Origin: CAYRVX01 sp964427875
GTDB lineage: Bacteria; Planctomycetota; Phycisphaerae; SM23-33
Assembly (NCBI GenBank): GCA_964427875.1
Contig: CAYRVX010000012.1
Location: 20,354-84,353 of the forward strand
Direction of reading: 5' to 3'
Length of the DNA: 64,000 nt
The translations under genes were made by a program, and so were the position numbers. Every line of letters begins with the position of its first letter. Positions within the stretch are counted from its first letter, which is position 1. Below the pieces are notes generated by a model. It saw only the letters and a list, made by a program, of their open reading frames with translations, was not told where the DNA came from and made no database searches. This document shows positions 42,657 through 51,456 of the stretch, in pieces.

Positions 42657-44534
42657 CTACAACCACAGCCACAGGCGGAGCCAGTTCACCAGTCGTCGGC
42701 TCCACAGCCACGCCAGCCGCCGCCGCCCGAGTGAGACGTGAGCGATCCCTTCCATGCCCGGGCGCATCCAGTCGCAGGTCCTGGCCAGTTTGGCGCGGAC
42801 CTCGAACGCCGCCTGGTCGTCGACCTCCTCGGCCATGGGGTGGATCCGGTCGACGACGAAGTCGATTCTCTCCTGGGGGTACGACGCGGCGGCAAGTCTG
42901 CCTCCAACCTCGCCGTCTCGCCTGGCGGCCAGAAGGTCGGCGATCTGATCTTCCGGCACGGACAGCTCGGCCCGCAGGCTGCGGATCGGGGCGATCTCGA
43001 AGAGGACCTGCCCCTTCTCGACCGACGCCCCCACGAACCGCTCCAGGTCGCCGGCGACCACCGTTCCGGCGATCAGCGCCTTGATGCTCCCCTTCTCGAT
43101 ACGCTCGGTCAGCAGTTGGATCTCCTCGGTCAACTGCCTCGCCTTCGCCGCGGCCATCTGGGCTTGGGCCCACTTCTTCTCCCCCCGCGCCGCGTCCGCC
43201 TGCTTGCGGTACTCGAACAGCTCGGCCCTCGCGGCGTTGGCCTGGCGCTCGAGGGTGACGGTCTTGAGCTTGCCGAGCACCTGCCCCGGGCGCACCTCGT
43301 CGCCGATGGCTGCGTGCACGTCCTCGATCTCGCCGTCGAAGGGGGCGGGCAGCACCTGCCTCCTGGCCGCCTCCAGTACGAACGGCGCCTCGATCCGATA
43401 CTCTCCGGTGGCCAGGCCCGCGTAGAGCCCCCCGCCCGCCAGAAGCACGACCAGCAGCTTCATCCAGGTGTATCTCGGGCCGATCAATGCGCCGAGCCCT
43501 CGACGGGCGCCCTCGGCCGCCTTTGCGCCGATCCAGCGGTCCCGCTTGCGGAGGTCCACCAGCCGGGTGGCGCACAGCTCGCAGGTCAGCCTCAGCGATT
43601 CGATCTCCTCGGCGTCGAACGGATTGTCGAGTGCCCGTTCCAGGGTCACCACGGCCGCCGCCCGCCCGGCCTGGCGAAGCGGCAGGGACAGCACGGCCGT
43701 TCGCCCTCCCCGGGCCGACAGCTCGCGGGCGTCGCGGTTGACGAAGTCGGCCTCGTCGCCGGCGGGGCAGGCGATCTCGACGTCCTGATCGAGACATTCC
43801 TCCATGGCCGCCTCGATGAGCTGGACGGCCTGCATCTTGCGGCTGAACTTCTCCGTGTGGCTCATCGCGCCCAGCTCGACGTAGTGGGCCTTCAGGAAGC
43901 CCAGGCTGACCCGTTCGCAGCACCAGCGAGAGGCAAGTTCGTTGCAGAACGCCATGGCGGCGGCGAGGAAGCGATCGTGTTCGTTGACGGCCGTCAGGGA
44001 GGCCATCGCAGGCGCCAGCCGCGGCGAAGCGCCCCGCGTCTCGCCGGCAGTCACGTGGAGGCCGTAGAGATGCAGCGCCGGGACCCGCATCTCCATCCGG
44101 CGCACGTCCCCCGCCAGCGCGTCCGGGTCGGCGGTCTCCTTGACGAAGGCCACCAGGCCGCGAGCGGCCCCGCCGCCGGGGGCCGGCGCCATCACCAGGT
44201 GCCGCCGCGCCTGCTGGCCGTAAAGCTCCTCCGGCTCGTGAAGCCCCTTGGTGGTGATCGAGCCGCCCGCCAGCACCTCGTCGGCCGAGACCAGCGCCTC
44301 TCTGAGCCACGCCGGCGGCTCGGCCCCCTTCTCCGGCGGGGGGCAAACGGCGAGGATATCCACGCGCCCGTCTCGAGCGACGCGCAGGATTGCGCCCCCA
44401 TCGGCGCCCAGGCTGCGGCAGTGTCTCGCCAGCAGACCGGGCAGATCGTCGGGGCGGGCGGGGCTGTCGGCCGGCGCCGCCGGCTTGCCGGCCCCGGTGG
44501 GCCTGTCGGAGACTTTCGCTCGCCGCCGTGTCAC
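42657..44534 (-). CDS. Tandem-GAF membrane-fusion protein (GAF-TM-HlyD)
   Basis: A 625-residue protein from GTG 44534 (CAGGAG upstream at about 11 bases). Residues about 30-160 and 180-330 look like two cytoplasmic GAF-type domains (FLAAAMAFCNELASRWCCERVSLGFL, followed by SLPLRQAGRAAAVVTLERAL and DAEEIESLRLTCEL). One membrane segment lies at about 355-378 (MKLLVVLLAGGGLYAGLATG). A periplasmic HlyD part follows: APFVLEAARRQVLPAPFDGEI, EVRPGQVLGKLKTV, a coiled coil (RAELFEYRKQADAARGEKKW...) and a beta-barrel (LRAELSVPEDQIADLL). Fusing a sensor to an adaptor suggests that transport is gated by a cytoplasmic signal. It forms an operon with the downstream PqqD-M50-HlyD gene. Confidence 0.82.
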   Translation of the reverse strand: MTRRRAKVSDRPTGAGKPAAPADSPARPDDLPGLLARHCRSLGADGGAILRVARDGRVDILAVCPPPEKGAEPPAWLREALVSADEVLAGGSITTKGLHEPEELYGQQARRHLVMAPAPGGGAARGLVAFVKETADPDALAGDVRRMEMRVPALHLYGLHVTAGETRGASPRLAPAMASLTAVNEHDRFLAAAMAFCNELASRWCCERVSLGFLKAHYVELGAMSHTEKFSRKMQAVQLIEAAMEECLDQDVEIACPAGDEADFVNRDARELSARGGRTAVLSLPLRQAGRAAAVVTLERALDNPFDAEEIESLRLTCELCATRLVDLRKRDRWIGAKAAEGARRGLGALIGPRYTWMKLLVVLLAGGGLYAGLATGEYRIEAPFVLEAARRQVLPAPFDGEIEDVHAAIGDEVRPGQVLGKLKTVTLERQANAARAELFEYRKQADAARGEKKWAQAQMAAAKARQLTEEIQLLTERIEKGSIKALIAGTVVAGDLERFVGASVEKGQVLFEIAPIRSLRAELSVPEDQIADLLAARRDGEVGGRLAAASYPQERIDFVVDRIHPMAEEVDDQAAFEVRAKLARTCDWMRPGMEGIAHVSLGRRRLAWLWSRRLVNWLRLWLWL

Positions 44535-44629
44535 GGATGTGCAACGCTCCTGGGAAAGCTGGACAGCAGGGTCACGAAAGATCAGCTTACTGGCGGCTTC
44601 TGCGGGTTCAAAGGGAAAAGGAACGGGAC

Positions 44630-44824
44630 ATGGACGAGCGGATCATCAGGCTGGAAGAAAAGGTCGCCTTCCTGGAAAAGACCGTCGCGAGGATGGATGA
44701 GACCGTCGAGGAGCTGAACGTGCAGGTGCTCGCCCTGCGCCAGGAGCTGCGAGGCCTTCGCCGAAGCGCCAGCCCCATCGACGAGGAGCGCCCCGACGGC
44801 ATCGAGCGGCCGCCGGACTACTGA
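44630..44824 (+). CDS. slyX: SlyX family coiled-coil protein
   Basis: A 64-residue protein with AAAAGGA before ATG 44630. MDERIIRLEEKVAFLEKTVA and the following leucine-heptad stretch to about residue 45 form one coiled coil. The C-terminus ERPPDY matches the PPHY-like end of SlyX proteins. Its role is unknown in all bacteria. It is the only plus-strand gene between 21.8 and 56.2 kb, starts 95 bases from the divergent GAF-HlyD gene, and its last 7 bases overlap the end of the convergent M60 gene. Confidence 0.8.
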   Translation: MDERIIRLEEKVAFLEKTVARMDETVEELNVQVLALRQELRGLRRSASPIDEERPDGIERPPDY

Positions 44825-47094
44825 TCGGCGCCCTTGGGGGCGAGGCCCTCGGGCATCCACGCGGGAAGCCCGGCGGTCGAGGCCCTCGCCGCCTCGGAGG
44901 TGGGCACGCCCCAGGCCCGGAAGAACGGCCCGAGGTCCCTTCCGACCGTCCGGCTGAAGCGCACCATCCACTGGTCCCGCTTCTCGGCGTCGTTCTTCGG
45001 GCGCCGACTTGCCGGCAGCTTGCGATACTCCCCGAAGACCTTCTTGTACGCGTCCCACCCGAAGGCCTCCCTCATCTGCATGTACATCAGCAGCGCGAGG
45101 AACGGATCGCTCTTCCATTTCGCGAAGTCCCGCCCCGAGTCGATATGGGCCCTGATCTTCCCGGCGCGCCGCCGGCCGTACAGGCCCGGACGCGCCTTGG
45201 CCCGCAGGCCGCACACCTTCTCGAACACGTACAGCGTGAAGAGGTTCACCGTCACCTCGCCCGTCCCCCCGAACGTCCAATCCCGCGACTGGTGATTGTG
45301 ACCCAGTTCGTGGAACAGGCCCCAGACGCCCCCGTGGCCGTTGGACATCATCCGGGCCTTGTCCACCATGACCGGCGGCATGTCAAGGTGGGTCATGATG
45401 GGGTAGCCCGCGTGCATGTACCCGGCCGTGAGCTGCACGTCCGCGACGTACCGCTCGGGCCGCCGGCGCCGCCTGGGGCGGGCGGCGAGGTCGGCGCAGG
45501 CGTCCGCGACGTCGTCCCAGAATCTCATGAGGTCCGCGGGGTCGTCGAGCTTCCGGACGGCCTCCGACGGCACGGTCAGGATCACCTTGCTGGTCGCCAG
45601 CTCGGCCCAGGGGGCCGGCAGGTCCCGGATGGTCTCGCGCCACTCCTTGAGGCCGGTTTCCCCGTGGACGTAGTAGGGCGCCTCGACCGCGCCGGCGATC
45701 TTGACGTTGACGGCGCCGAGCCGACAGCCGGCCGGCACGTCTATGTACAGCAGCCCGCCGAACGCACTGGCGCAGCGCGTGACCGGCTGCGACAGCGAAT
45801 ACACTCGCAGCACGCTCGGGCAGCGCCGCCAGGAGTCCTTGTCCCACAGCCCGTGCTTGTGGGCGCCGATGCGGAGCCGCAGCTTCTTCCCCGCCGCCGC
45901 CGGGGGCACTTCCACGGTGACGACCTCGCCGGGCGCAGCGTACAGGCCCGTGCCGTGCCAGTCGGGCACGGCCGTGTCGATCCGCACGGTCCGCGTCACA
46001 CGCCTGGCGTCGGCGGGCACGGGCCCGGGAAACTCCCCCGCCGCCGGGTGGGCGCCGATTCGCTCCGGCGGCAGGTGCCTTGTCTCGTTCAACTGCCAAG
46101 TAAGCAGCACTCGCGCCAGGGCGCGGTCGCGCTTCAGCGGCTTCCCGGCCGACGGGATCGCCCTGGCTGCGCTCTGTTGGGTCAGGCGGCGCAATCGAGG
46201 CAGCAGCAGCGCGTCTTCGGGCGCAAGCGACCGGGCGGCCCGCGAGACGACCGCCCCGGCCTGGACCGACTGCTCCACCGGGAGCTTGGCCTTTCCATCC
46301 GCGTCGGCCACCAGCGCCTCCAGCGCACGGGCGGCGTGGGTCAGCTTCGAAGGGCCCCGGCCCGCGGCGAAGCCTCCCGAGGCGGCCTTGCTCAAGTAGC
46401 CGTCCGACCACGCGATCCCCACGGGGGCGAGCAGTCGGTTGCCCGGATGGTCTCGCTGAAGGCTCTTGCCGCCGTTCAACTGGAGCCACCCCCAGCCGAG
46501 CCCGGCGATGAGGAGCCCGCCGCCGTCCTCGACGAACTTCCGCACGCCCGCCCGATCGGCAGCGGCGGTCAGGACCGCGGATTGAATGCAGAGCACGTCG
46601 AAGGGCTTCAGTTTGCCGGCCCAGCCGGCGCCGTCCAACGCCTCGGCCTTGAACTGCTGATTGCCGAGCATGCCCAGCAGACTTCGCTGCCGGTGGACCG
46701 CCACGCGCACGGCGGAGGCCGGGCCGTCCTGCTTCCCCGCGGCCCAACGGGTCGCATTGGTCACCAGCCGCCCCGTGTCTCCCCACGCCAGCGCGCCGCG
46801 GTCGAAGTACCCCGTGTGGCCGAACGCCACGACGCGCCCGGCCTTGGCACTTGCCGCCGCCACGACGGGCTCGCGAACGCCCTTGCCGCTGTCGGCCGCG
46901 ACGACCACGAATGCTCGCGGCCCGAACACGCAAAGCGGCCCGGGCACGCCCGGCGCGGCGATCTCCTTCACGTCGGCGAGGAGGAACTTCACGGCCTCGC
47001 CATTCGCCTGGCGCGCCGTCGCCTCGCCCACGAACGCCCACGCCAGCACGCCCGCCAAAATCCACCGTTCTGCAAGTCCGCCACGCGTCTTCAT
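44818..47094 (-). CDS. Exported M60-family (enhancin-like) metallopeptidase
   Basis: A 758-residue protein from ATG 47094 (GGGAGA upstream) with a signal peptide (RWILAGVLAWAFVGEATA). Residues about 60-330 resemble a glutamine-amidotransferase-like region (FDVLCIQSAVLTA, FVEDGGGLLIAGLGWGW), as found in front of M60 domains in TCAF-like proteins. The peptidase part has HELGHNHQ near residue 593, containing the HExxH zinc site. GTGEVTVNLFTLYVFEKV lies about 20 residues beyond it and holds the likely third ligand, a Glu. M60 enzymes cleave mucin-type glycoproteins, so a role in attacking glycosylated proteins is plausible. A LEPR-type protease gene lies 115 bases upstream on the same strand. Confidence 0.85.
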   Translation of the reverse strand: MKTRGGLAERWILAGVLAWAFVGEATARQANGEAVKFLLADVKEIAAPGVPGPLCVFGPRAFVVVAADSGKGVREPVVAAASAKAGRVVAFGHTGYFDRGALAWGDTGRLVTNATRWAAGKQDGPASAVRVAVHRQRSLLGMLGNQQFKAEALDGAGWAGKLKPFDVLCIQSAVLTAAADRAGVRKFVEDGGGLLIAGLGWGWLQLNGGKSLQRDHPGNRLLAPVGIAWSDGYLSKAASGGFAAGRGPSKLTHAARALEALVADADGKAKLPVEQSVQAGAVVSRAARSLAPEDALLLPRLRRLTQQSAARAIPSAGKPLKRDRALARVLLTWQLNETRHLPPERIGAHPAAGEFPGPVPADARRVTRTVRIDTAVPDWHGTGLYAAPGEVVTVEVPPAAAGKKLRLRIGAHKHGLWDKDSWRRCPSVLRVYSLSQPVTRCASAFGGLLYIDVPAGCRLGAVNVKIAGAVEAPYYVHGETGLKEWRETIRDLPAPWAELATSKVILTVPSEAVRKLDDPADLMRFWDDVADACADLAARPRRRRRPERYVADVQLTAGYMHAGYPIMTHLDMPPVMVDKARMMSNGHGGVWGLFHELGHNHQSRDWTFGGTGEVTVNLFTLYVFEKVCGLRAKARPGLYGRRRAGKIRAHIDSGRDFAKWKSDPFLALLMYMQMREAFGWDAYKKVFGEYRKLPASRRPKNDAEKRDQWMVRFSRTVGRDLGPFFRAWGVPTSEAARASTAGLPAWMPEGLAPKGADQ

Positions 47095-47209
47095 TGAAAT
47101 CTCCCGAACTGCCGGTATTCGATCATCATACGGCCTCGCCGCCATGGATCGAACGGATTCCGGGGAGGATGCCGGCTGGCGCTGAACAGTGGCTGCCTTG
47201 GCCGGGGCG

Positions 47210-50200
47210 TTACAGGGCCGTTGGCAGGAGGCCGGCCAGCGAGAGAACGTCGAGGCAGTCCGTCACCAGGGCGGCCTTCGGGACCTCCGCGGTCGGCGCC
47301 TCGAGAGAAGCTGTCTCGGCGGCTGAGATGATCGGCTGCGGAGTGGGGGCATCCGTGCGGGCCCCGGCTGGCGGCACGTGAAGGGGCTCGGCCGGCGGGG
47401 TCGGCGATGCCGCGTACTTCTCTCGTCGGTCGTGGCCGGGGCGGAGGACCGGCTCGGCCACAGCGTCGCCGACGGCCCAGGCCGACGCCGCCAGCACGTC
47501 CGCCGGCCTGTCCCGTCCCGGACTGCCGAGGGGCTTCGTCGCTCCGCGCGGCGCGGAAGGAAGCTCCGGATCGCTGACGTCCTGCATGTTCGCCCCGCGC
47601 CTCGGCCACGCGGCCGACAGGTCGATGGCGTTCACGCGCCCGTCGACGTTGACGTCCGAACGGGTCTGCTCGGGCGTGACGCCGTCGATCTGCTCGGTTC
47701 GGCGCGGCCAGATGTACGACAGGTCGATGGCGTTGACGCGAAGGTCGCCGGTGGCGTCGCCGGCCAGCGCCGTGAAGACCCGGTCGCTGTCCCCGGTTGC
47801 CGGGTTGCCGGCCGCGTCCGTGACGTCCACGATCCGCACCCGATACCTGGCCACGTCGGGCAGGGCCGGAACGAAATCGATGATGCCGGCCGTCCCGCCC
47901 TCGGCGAGGGACGCGAGGATGCCGACGCCCGAGAGGTCCACGGGCAGGCCGTCGGCGCCGTTGCCGGCCGTCAGGACGGACGCCGGCGTGAAGCTCGTCG
48001 GGTCGATCGGCTCGGAGAACTCGACCATCAGCCGTGCGACGCCGGCTGCCCTCGGCTCGCTGAACGTGCCGTCGTCGGGAATCTCCAGGAGCGCATCGCC
48101 GACGCCGTTTGCGTGCCGGGCGAGGCTGTGCCACGCCTCGATCGTCGGCGCGACGGTGTCGCGAACGGTGATGGTCACCGTGGCCGGGCTGCTGTATTCC
48201 AGCCCGTCGTAGGCGCGATAGACAAAGGCGTCGGTTCCCCAATAGCCGGCGGCGGGCGTATACTCGAAGGAGCCGTCGGGGTTGAGCGTCGCGGCGCCGT
48301 TTTCCGGCTCGGCCAGCAGCGACGCCGTCAGGGCCTGCGGCCCGTCGTCGGGATCGGTGTCGTTGGCCAGGACGCCGCCGGGCGCGTCCACCGTCAGCGA
48401 GTGGCCCTGGTCCACCTGGTAGGCGGGGTCGTCGAGGGCGAGGGGATCGAGGTTGGCCAGGGCGGCAATCTCGCCGGCGTCGAGGGCCCGCTCGTAGATG
48501 CGGAAGTCGTCGATGAGCCCCCACCAGTCGCCGTCGGTGCGCTTGTAGGCCGTGCCGACCAGGAGCTTCTCGGTGCCGGAGGTGGCCCCGCCGAGGGAGC
48601 CCTCGTCGTAGCTGAGGTGCTGCGGCGCCCCGTCGGCGTACAGCAGAATGGTGCTCTCGGAGGTCCAGGTCATGGCCACGTGCTGCCAGTCGGTGGTCTG
48701 GATGTCCTCCTGTCCCTCGGTGCGGTGCTTGTCGACGGTCGTCTGGACGTATGCCTTCATCGTATCGTCGGCGCCGCCGTTGGCGCCGCGATCGTTGTAC
48801 CGCATGCTCATGCACTCTTTGTCGGGCGGATCGCGGGTGGTGAAGAAGCCTCGCTCCGTGCCCGTCTCCTCGGACTTGATCCACATGGCGACGGTGATCG
48901 CGCCGAGCCCGTTGAGGTAGTCCTCGGCGTCGTCGTCCAGGACGTAGGTGTAGTCGACGTCGCCGTGGAAGTACAACGCCCCGCCGATGCGCCCCTCGGG
49001 GGCCCACGTCGCCCCGACGACCTCTCCGTTCCTCCCGTTGCCGCTGGCGTCGGCGGCTACCGCGCCTTCGGTCTCGTCGAATCTCCACCAGACCAGGAGG
49101 CTCGGATCGGCGGCGCGGACCTCCGCCTGCGTGCCGGCCGCGATGCGGTTGCCGGCCAGATCCTCCACGTTGTTGATCGTCAGCGTGTAGTCCCAGGCCT
49201 CGACCATCGGCTGGGCGAGCGTGAGTCCGACCGTGCCGGGATCGCCGCCCGTGGCGGCCGAGGTCACGATCGCGTCGTGGTTCAGCCGGTAATTCTCCGC
49301 CGCCTCGGCGGTGGCGACGTTCAGCGGCCCGTCGAGCTCGACGGTCACGTGTGTGGGGCCCGCGGCGCAGGCGGAGACGACCTGCGGCGCCTGCGTGTCG
49401 ATCTCCACGGCCAGCGCGGCCGAGTCGGGAGATTCATCCTGGCTGGGCTCTCTCTGGCGGGCGGTGATCGAGCGAACGCCGTCGGCCAGGGCGTGGACGC
49501 CGCCGGTGACAACGAGCGTGGTCTCGCCGTCGGCGACGGCGGCTCCAACGGCCGCGCCGTCGGCATACAGCGTGACCACGGCGCCCGGAATCGTGCCGGC
49601 GACGAGAAACCGAAGTGTCGTATCCGGGCCGCTGTTGTCCAGGCGGGTCAGGTCGTCGTCGTCGGCCCCGCCCGTGTCGCTTGCGGGCAGCAGATCGACG
49701 CTCGTCGGCGTCGCCACCACGGCCGTTACCGTCACCTCGTCCGTGGAGACCACCTCGCCGAGCTGGACGGTCAGGCTAAAGACGTAGTCGCCCATCTCCG
49801 CCGGCGTGAACGTGGCGATCGTCCGATCGGCGTTGTCGATCGACACGGCCGGGCCCGAGAGCTGCTCCCACAGCCAGGTCGGCTCGCCGCCCTCGACGAC
49901 GTACGTTCCGGAGCCATTGAGTGTCACTTCCTGGCCGGGGCTCACCTGCTGGTCGTTCCCGGCGTCGGCGAGGAGGCGCGCGTCGCCCATGGTGGCCGGG
50001 CGAAGCGTCGGGTCGCCCTGCATCGTCATGCCGTAGTGCCATCTCTTGAGCGAGTCGGTGTTGATGCCCGCGTCGGACCACCAGAGCTGGAACGCCTGGC
50101 CGGTGCTGAGGCCGAGCCCCTGGTGCTGGTAGTAGTAGTACGACGCGAGCATCGAGCCCGTCTTGGTGGTGCCCACGGCGTTCAGGCCGTAATCGCCGCT

Positions 50201-51238
50201 GTAGACGTACGTGCAGATGAGGTTGCCGGGCACCGTGAACCTGCCCGACGAGCAGTTCCAGAGGTTGTAGAATCCCTCGCGCGGGTTGAGGTCGCGAATC
50301 TGCGCATTCGTGATGGTCCCGCCGCCGGGGCTCTGTATCGAGTGGCTCGTCACGCCGCTGTGGGCCATGAACATGATGGACTCATAGTCGAGGCCCAGGC
50401 AGTCAATGTAGCTCTGGCGGGTCGTCTCGGCGTCGTCGCGGATGTTGAGGACGTCCTCGTAAAGGTCGTCTCCCGCCATGAAGTAATCAGTGTATCGCCA
50501 GTCGTTGTCCGACCAGAGAATCCCGCGGTGCTCGTAGGTGAGCGTGCCGGCGCGGTATCCGTGAGCCTTGGCGAAGTAGCGGTCGATCAGCTCCACCTCC
50601 GACCGGCCCGTCAGGGCGGTGATCGTCGAGGTGGTGATCCGCGAGACGTAGATCTCCGGCGTGATGTCGCCGCTGCCGTCGTAATGCTCGTCCGGGATGG
50701 TGTCGTTCAGCACGTACGTGCCGTCGAGGTCCATGAAGTACAGGTCGTGAACGAAGGTGGCGGTCTGGCCGTTGAAGTCGTTGGCGTTTGTGTACGTCAG
50801 CGTCGGCAGATCGCCGACAAAGAGGGTCCCCTCCAGCCCGGCCGTCTCGTGCCGGACCCGCAGGTGATCCCGCAGCGCCTCGGCCGGGCCCGACCACTCC
50901 TGGACCGAGACCGTGTAGCCCTCGGCCGTGAGGTCCGCGACGTAGGTGTCGATCGACCCCTGGATCGACGCGAGCAGCCCCTGCTCGACGTACACGTCGA
51001 GGACGCCGGTCCAGTCCTTCTCGCTGGCGGCCGGCCCCGGAGGCTCGCCTTCGCGCAGGTCGCCCGGCGGCTCGGGCGGCTGGGCGATCCACGCGGGGTC
51101 GTACTCCAGCTCGATGCCGTCACCGCCAAACGGCCCGGCCGCCTGCCCCCACCAGGACCCATCCAGCAAGACCCGCGGCTCCAACGGTTCAAGTGCCGGC
51201 CGGAGAACCGCGCTGTCTCTCTTCGGCCGCTGCGGCAT
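47210..51238 (-). CDS. LEPR-XLL surface protein with C25 (gingipain-like) peptidase domain and dockerin-like tail
   Basis: A 1342-residue protein from ATG 51238 (AGGAG upstream); LEPLEPRVLLDG is at 16-27. Residues about 60-440 look like a C25/caspase-fold peptidase, with candidate catalytic His near 292 (IMFMAHSGVTSH) and Cys near 328 (NLWNCSSGRF). After it come a PKD-like domain (about 440-530), an Ig-like segment, a LamG domain (about 740-950: WWRFDETEGAVAADASGNGR, ITVAMWIKSEETG), a cadherin-like/VCBS domain (GGVLANDTDPDDGPQALTAS), a SbsA-type Ig domain and dockerin-like half-repeats (GDLRVNAIDLSYIWPRR, DGRVNAIDLSAAWPRR). It ends in an Ala/Pro linker and the tail LDVLSLAGLLPTAL. The C-terminal cassette is nearly the same as in the SBBP protein. 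Confidence 0.85.
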   Translation of the reverse strand: MPQRPKRDSAVLRPALEPLEPRVLLDGSWWGQAAGPFGGDGIELEYDPAWIAQPPEPPGDLREGEPPGPAASEKDWTGVLDVYVEQGLLASIQGSIDTYVADLTAEGYTVSVQEWSGPAEALRDHLRVRHETAGLEGTLFVGDLPTLTYTNANDFNGQTATFVHDLYFMDLDGTYVLNDTIPDEHYDGSGDITPEIYVSRITTSTITALTGRSEVELIDRYFAKAHGYRAGTLTYEHRGILWSDNDWRYTDYFMAGDDLYEDVLNIRDDAETTRQSYIDCLGLDYESIMFMAHSGVTSHSIQSPGGGTITNAQIRDLNPREGFYNLWNCSSGRFTVPGNLICTYVYSGDYGLNAVGTTKTGSMLASYYYYQHQGLGLSTGQAFQLWWSDAGINTDSLKRWHYGMTMQGDPTLRPATMGDARLLADAGNDQQVSPGQEVTLNGSGTYVVEGGEPTWLWEQLSGPAVSIDNADRTIATFTPAEMGDYVFSLTVQLGEVVSTDEVTVTAVVATPTSVDLLPASDTGGADDDDLTRLDNSGPDTTLRFLVAGTIPGAVVTLYADGAAVGAAVADGETTLVVTGGVHALADGVRSITARQREPSQDESPDSAALAVEIDTQAPQVVSACAAGPTHVTVELDGPLNVATAEAAENYRLNHDAIVTSAATGGDPGTVGLTLAQPMVEAWDYTLTINNVEDLAGNRIAAGTQAEVRAADPSLLVWWRFDETEGAVAADASGNGRNGEVVGATWAPEGRIGGALYFHGDVDYTYVLDDDAEDYLNGLGAITVAMWIKSEETGTERGFFTTRDPPDKECMSMRYNDRGANGGADDTMKAYVQTTVDKHRTEGQEDIQTTDWQHVAMTWTSESTILLYADGAPQHLSYDEGSLGGATSGTEKLLVGTAYKRTDGDWWGLIDDFRIYERALDAGEIAALANLDPLALDDPAYQVDQGHSLTVDAPGGVLANDTDPDDGPQALTASLLAEPENGAATLNPDGSFEYTPAAGYWGTDAFVYRAYDGLEYSSPATVTITVRDTVAPTIEAWHSLARHANGVGDALLEIPDDGTFSEPRAAGVARLMVEFSEPIDPTSFTPASVLTAGNGADGLPVDLSGVGILASLAEGGTAGIIDFVPALPDVARYRVRIVDVTDAAGNPATGDSDRVFTALAGDATGDLRVNAIDLSYIWPRRTEQIDGVTPEQTRSDVNVDGRVNAIDLSAAWPRRGANMQDVSDPELPSAPRGATKPLGSPGRDRPADVLAASAWAVGDAVAEPVLRPGHDRREKYAASPTPPAEPLHVPPAGARTDAPTPQPIISAAETASLEAPTAEVPKAALVTDCLDVLSLAGLLPTAL

Positions 51239-51341
51239 GGGAGTCTCCTGTGAGCTGCTTGTAACGGCCTGCCGAGCCGCTGCGACGAACCGACCTGAGT
51301 TGATTGCAGCCGGTCTGGCCCGGGGCCACACTACAGCATTC

Positions 51342-51370
51342 ACCTTACCATCTTTCGGGCGGAATGCCAA
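51342..51370 (-). promoter_or_regulatory. Possible promoter of the C25-type LEPR gene
   Basis: On the minus strand TTGGCA (51370-51365) and TAAGGT (51347-51342) are 17 bases apart, about 104 bases before the ATG. It is weaker than the other LEPR promoters. Confidence 0.4.
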
Positions 51371-51422
51371 GGCGCAGCGGCGTCGGCGCAGGGAGAACGC
51401 GCCCGCAGGCCTTTGGGCACCA

Positions 51423-51441
51423 CGGCGAGGGTCTCTCGCCG
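51423..51441. terminator. Hairpin after the CTLD-type LEPR gene
   Basis: CGGCGAG (51423-51429) pairs with CTCGCCG (51435-51441) around a 5-base loop, 15 bases beyond the stop at 51457. No T run follows. Confidence 0.4.
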
Positions 51442-51456
51442 GCCGACGGCGCTTGT

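Noticed and set aside
47378..51253. A 1291-codon open frame on the plus strand opposite the C25 LEPR gene
   Set aside because: Same antisense effect; the minus strand has coherent domains, a ribosome binding site and a sibling-like N-terminus.
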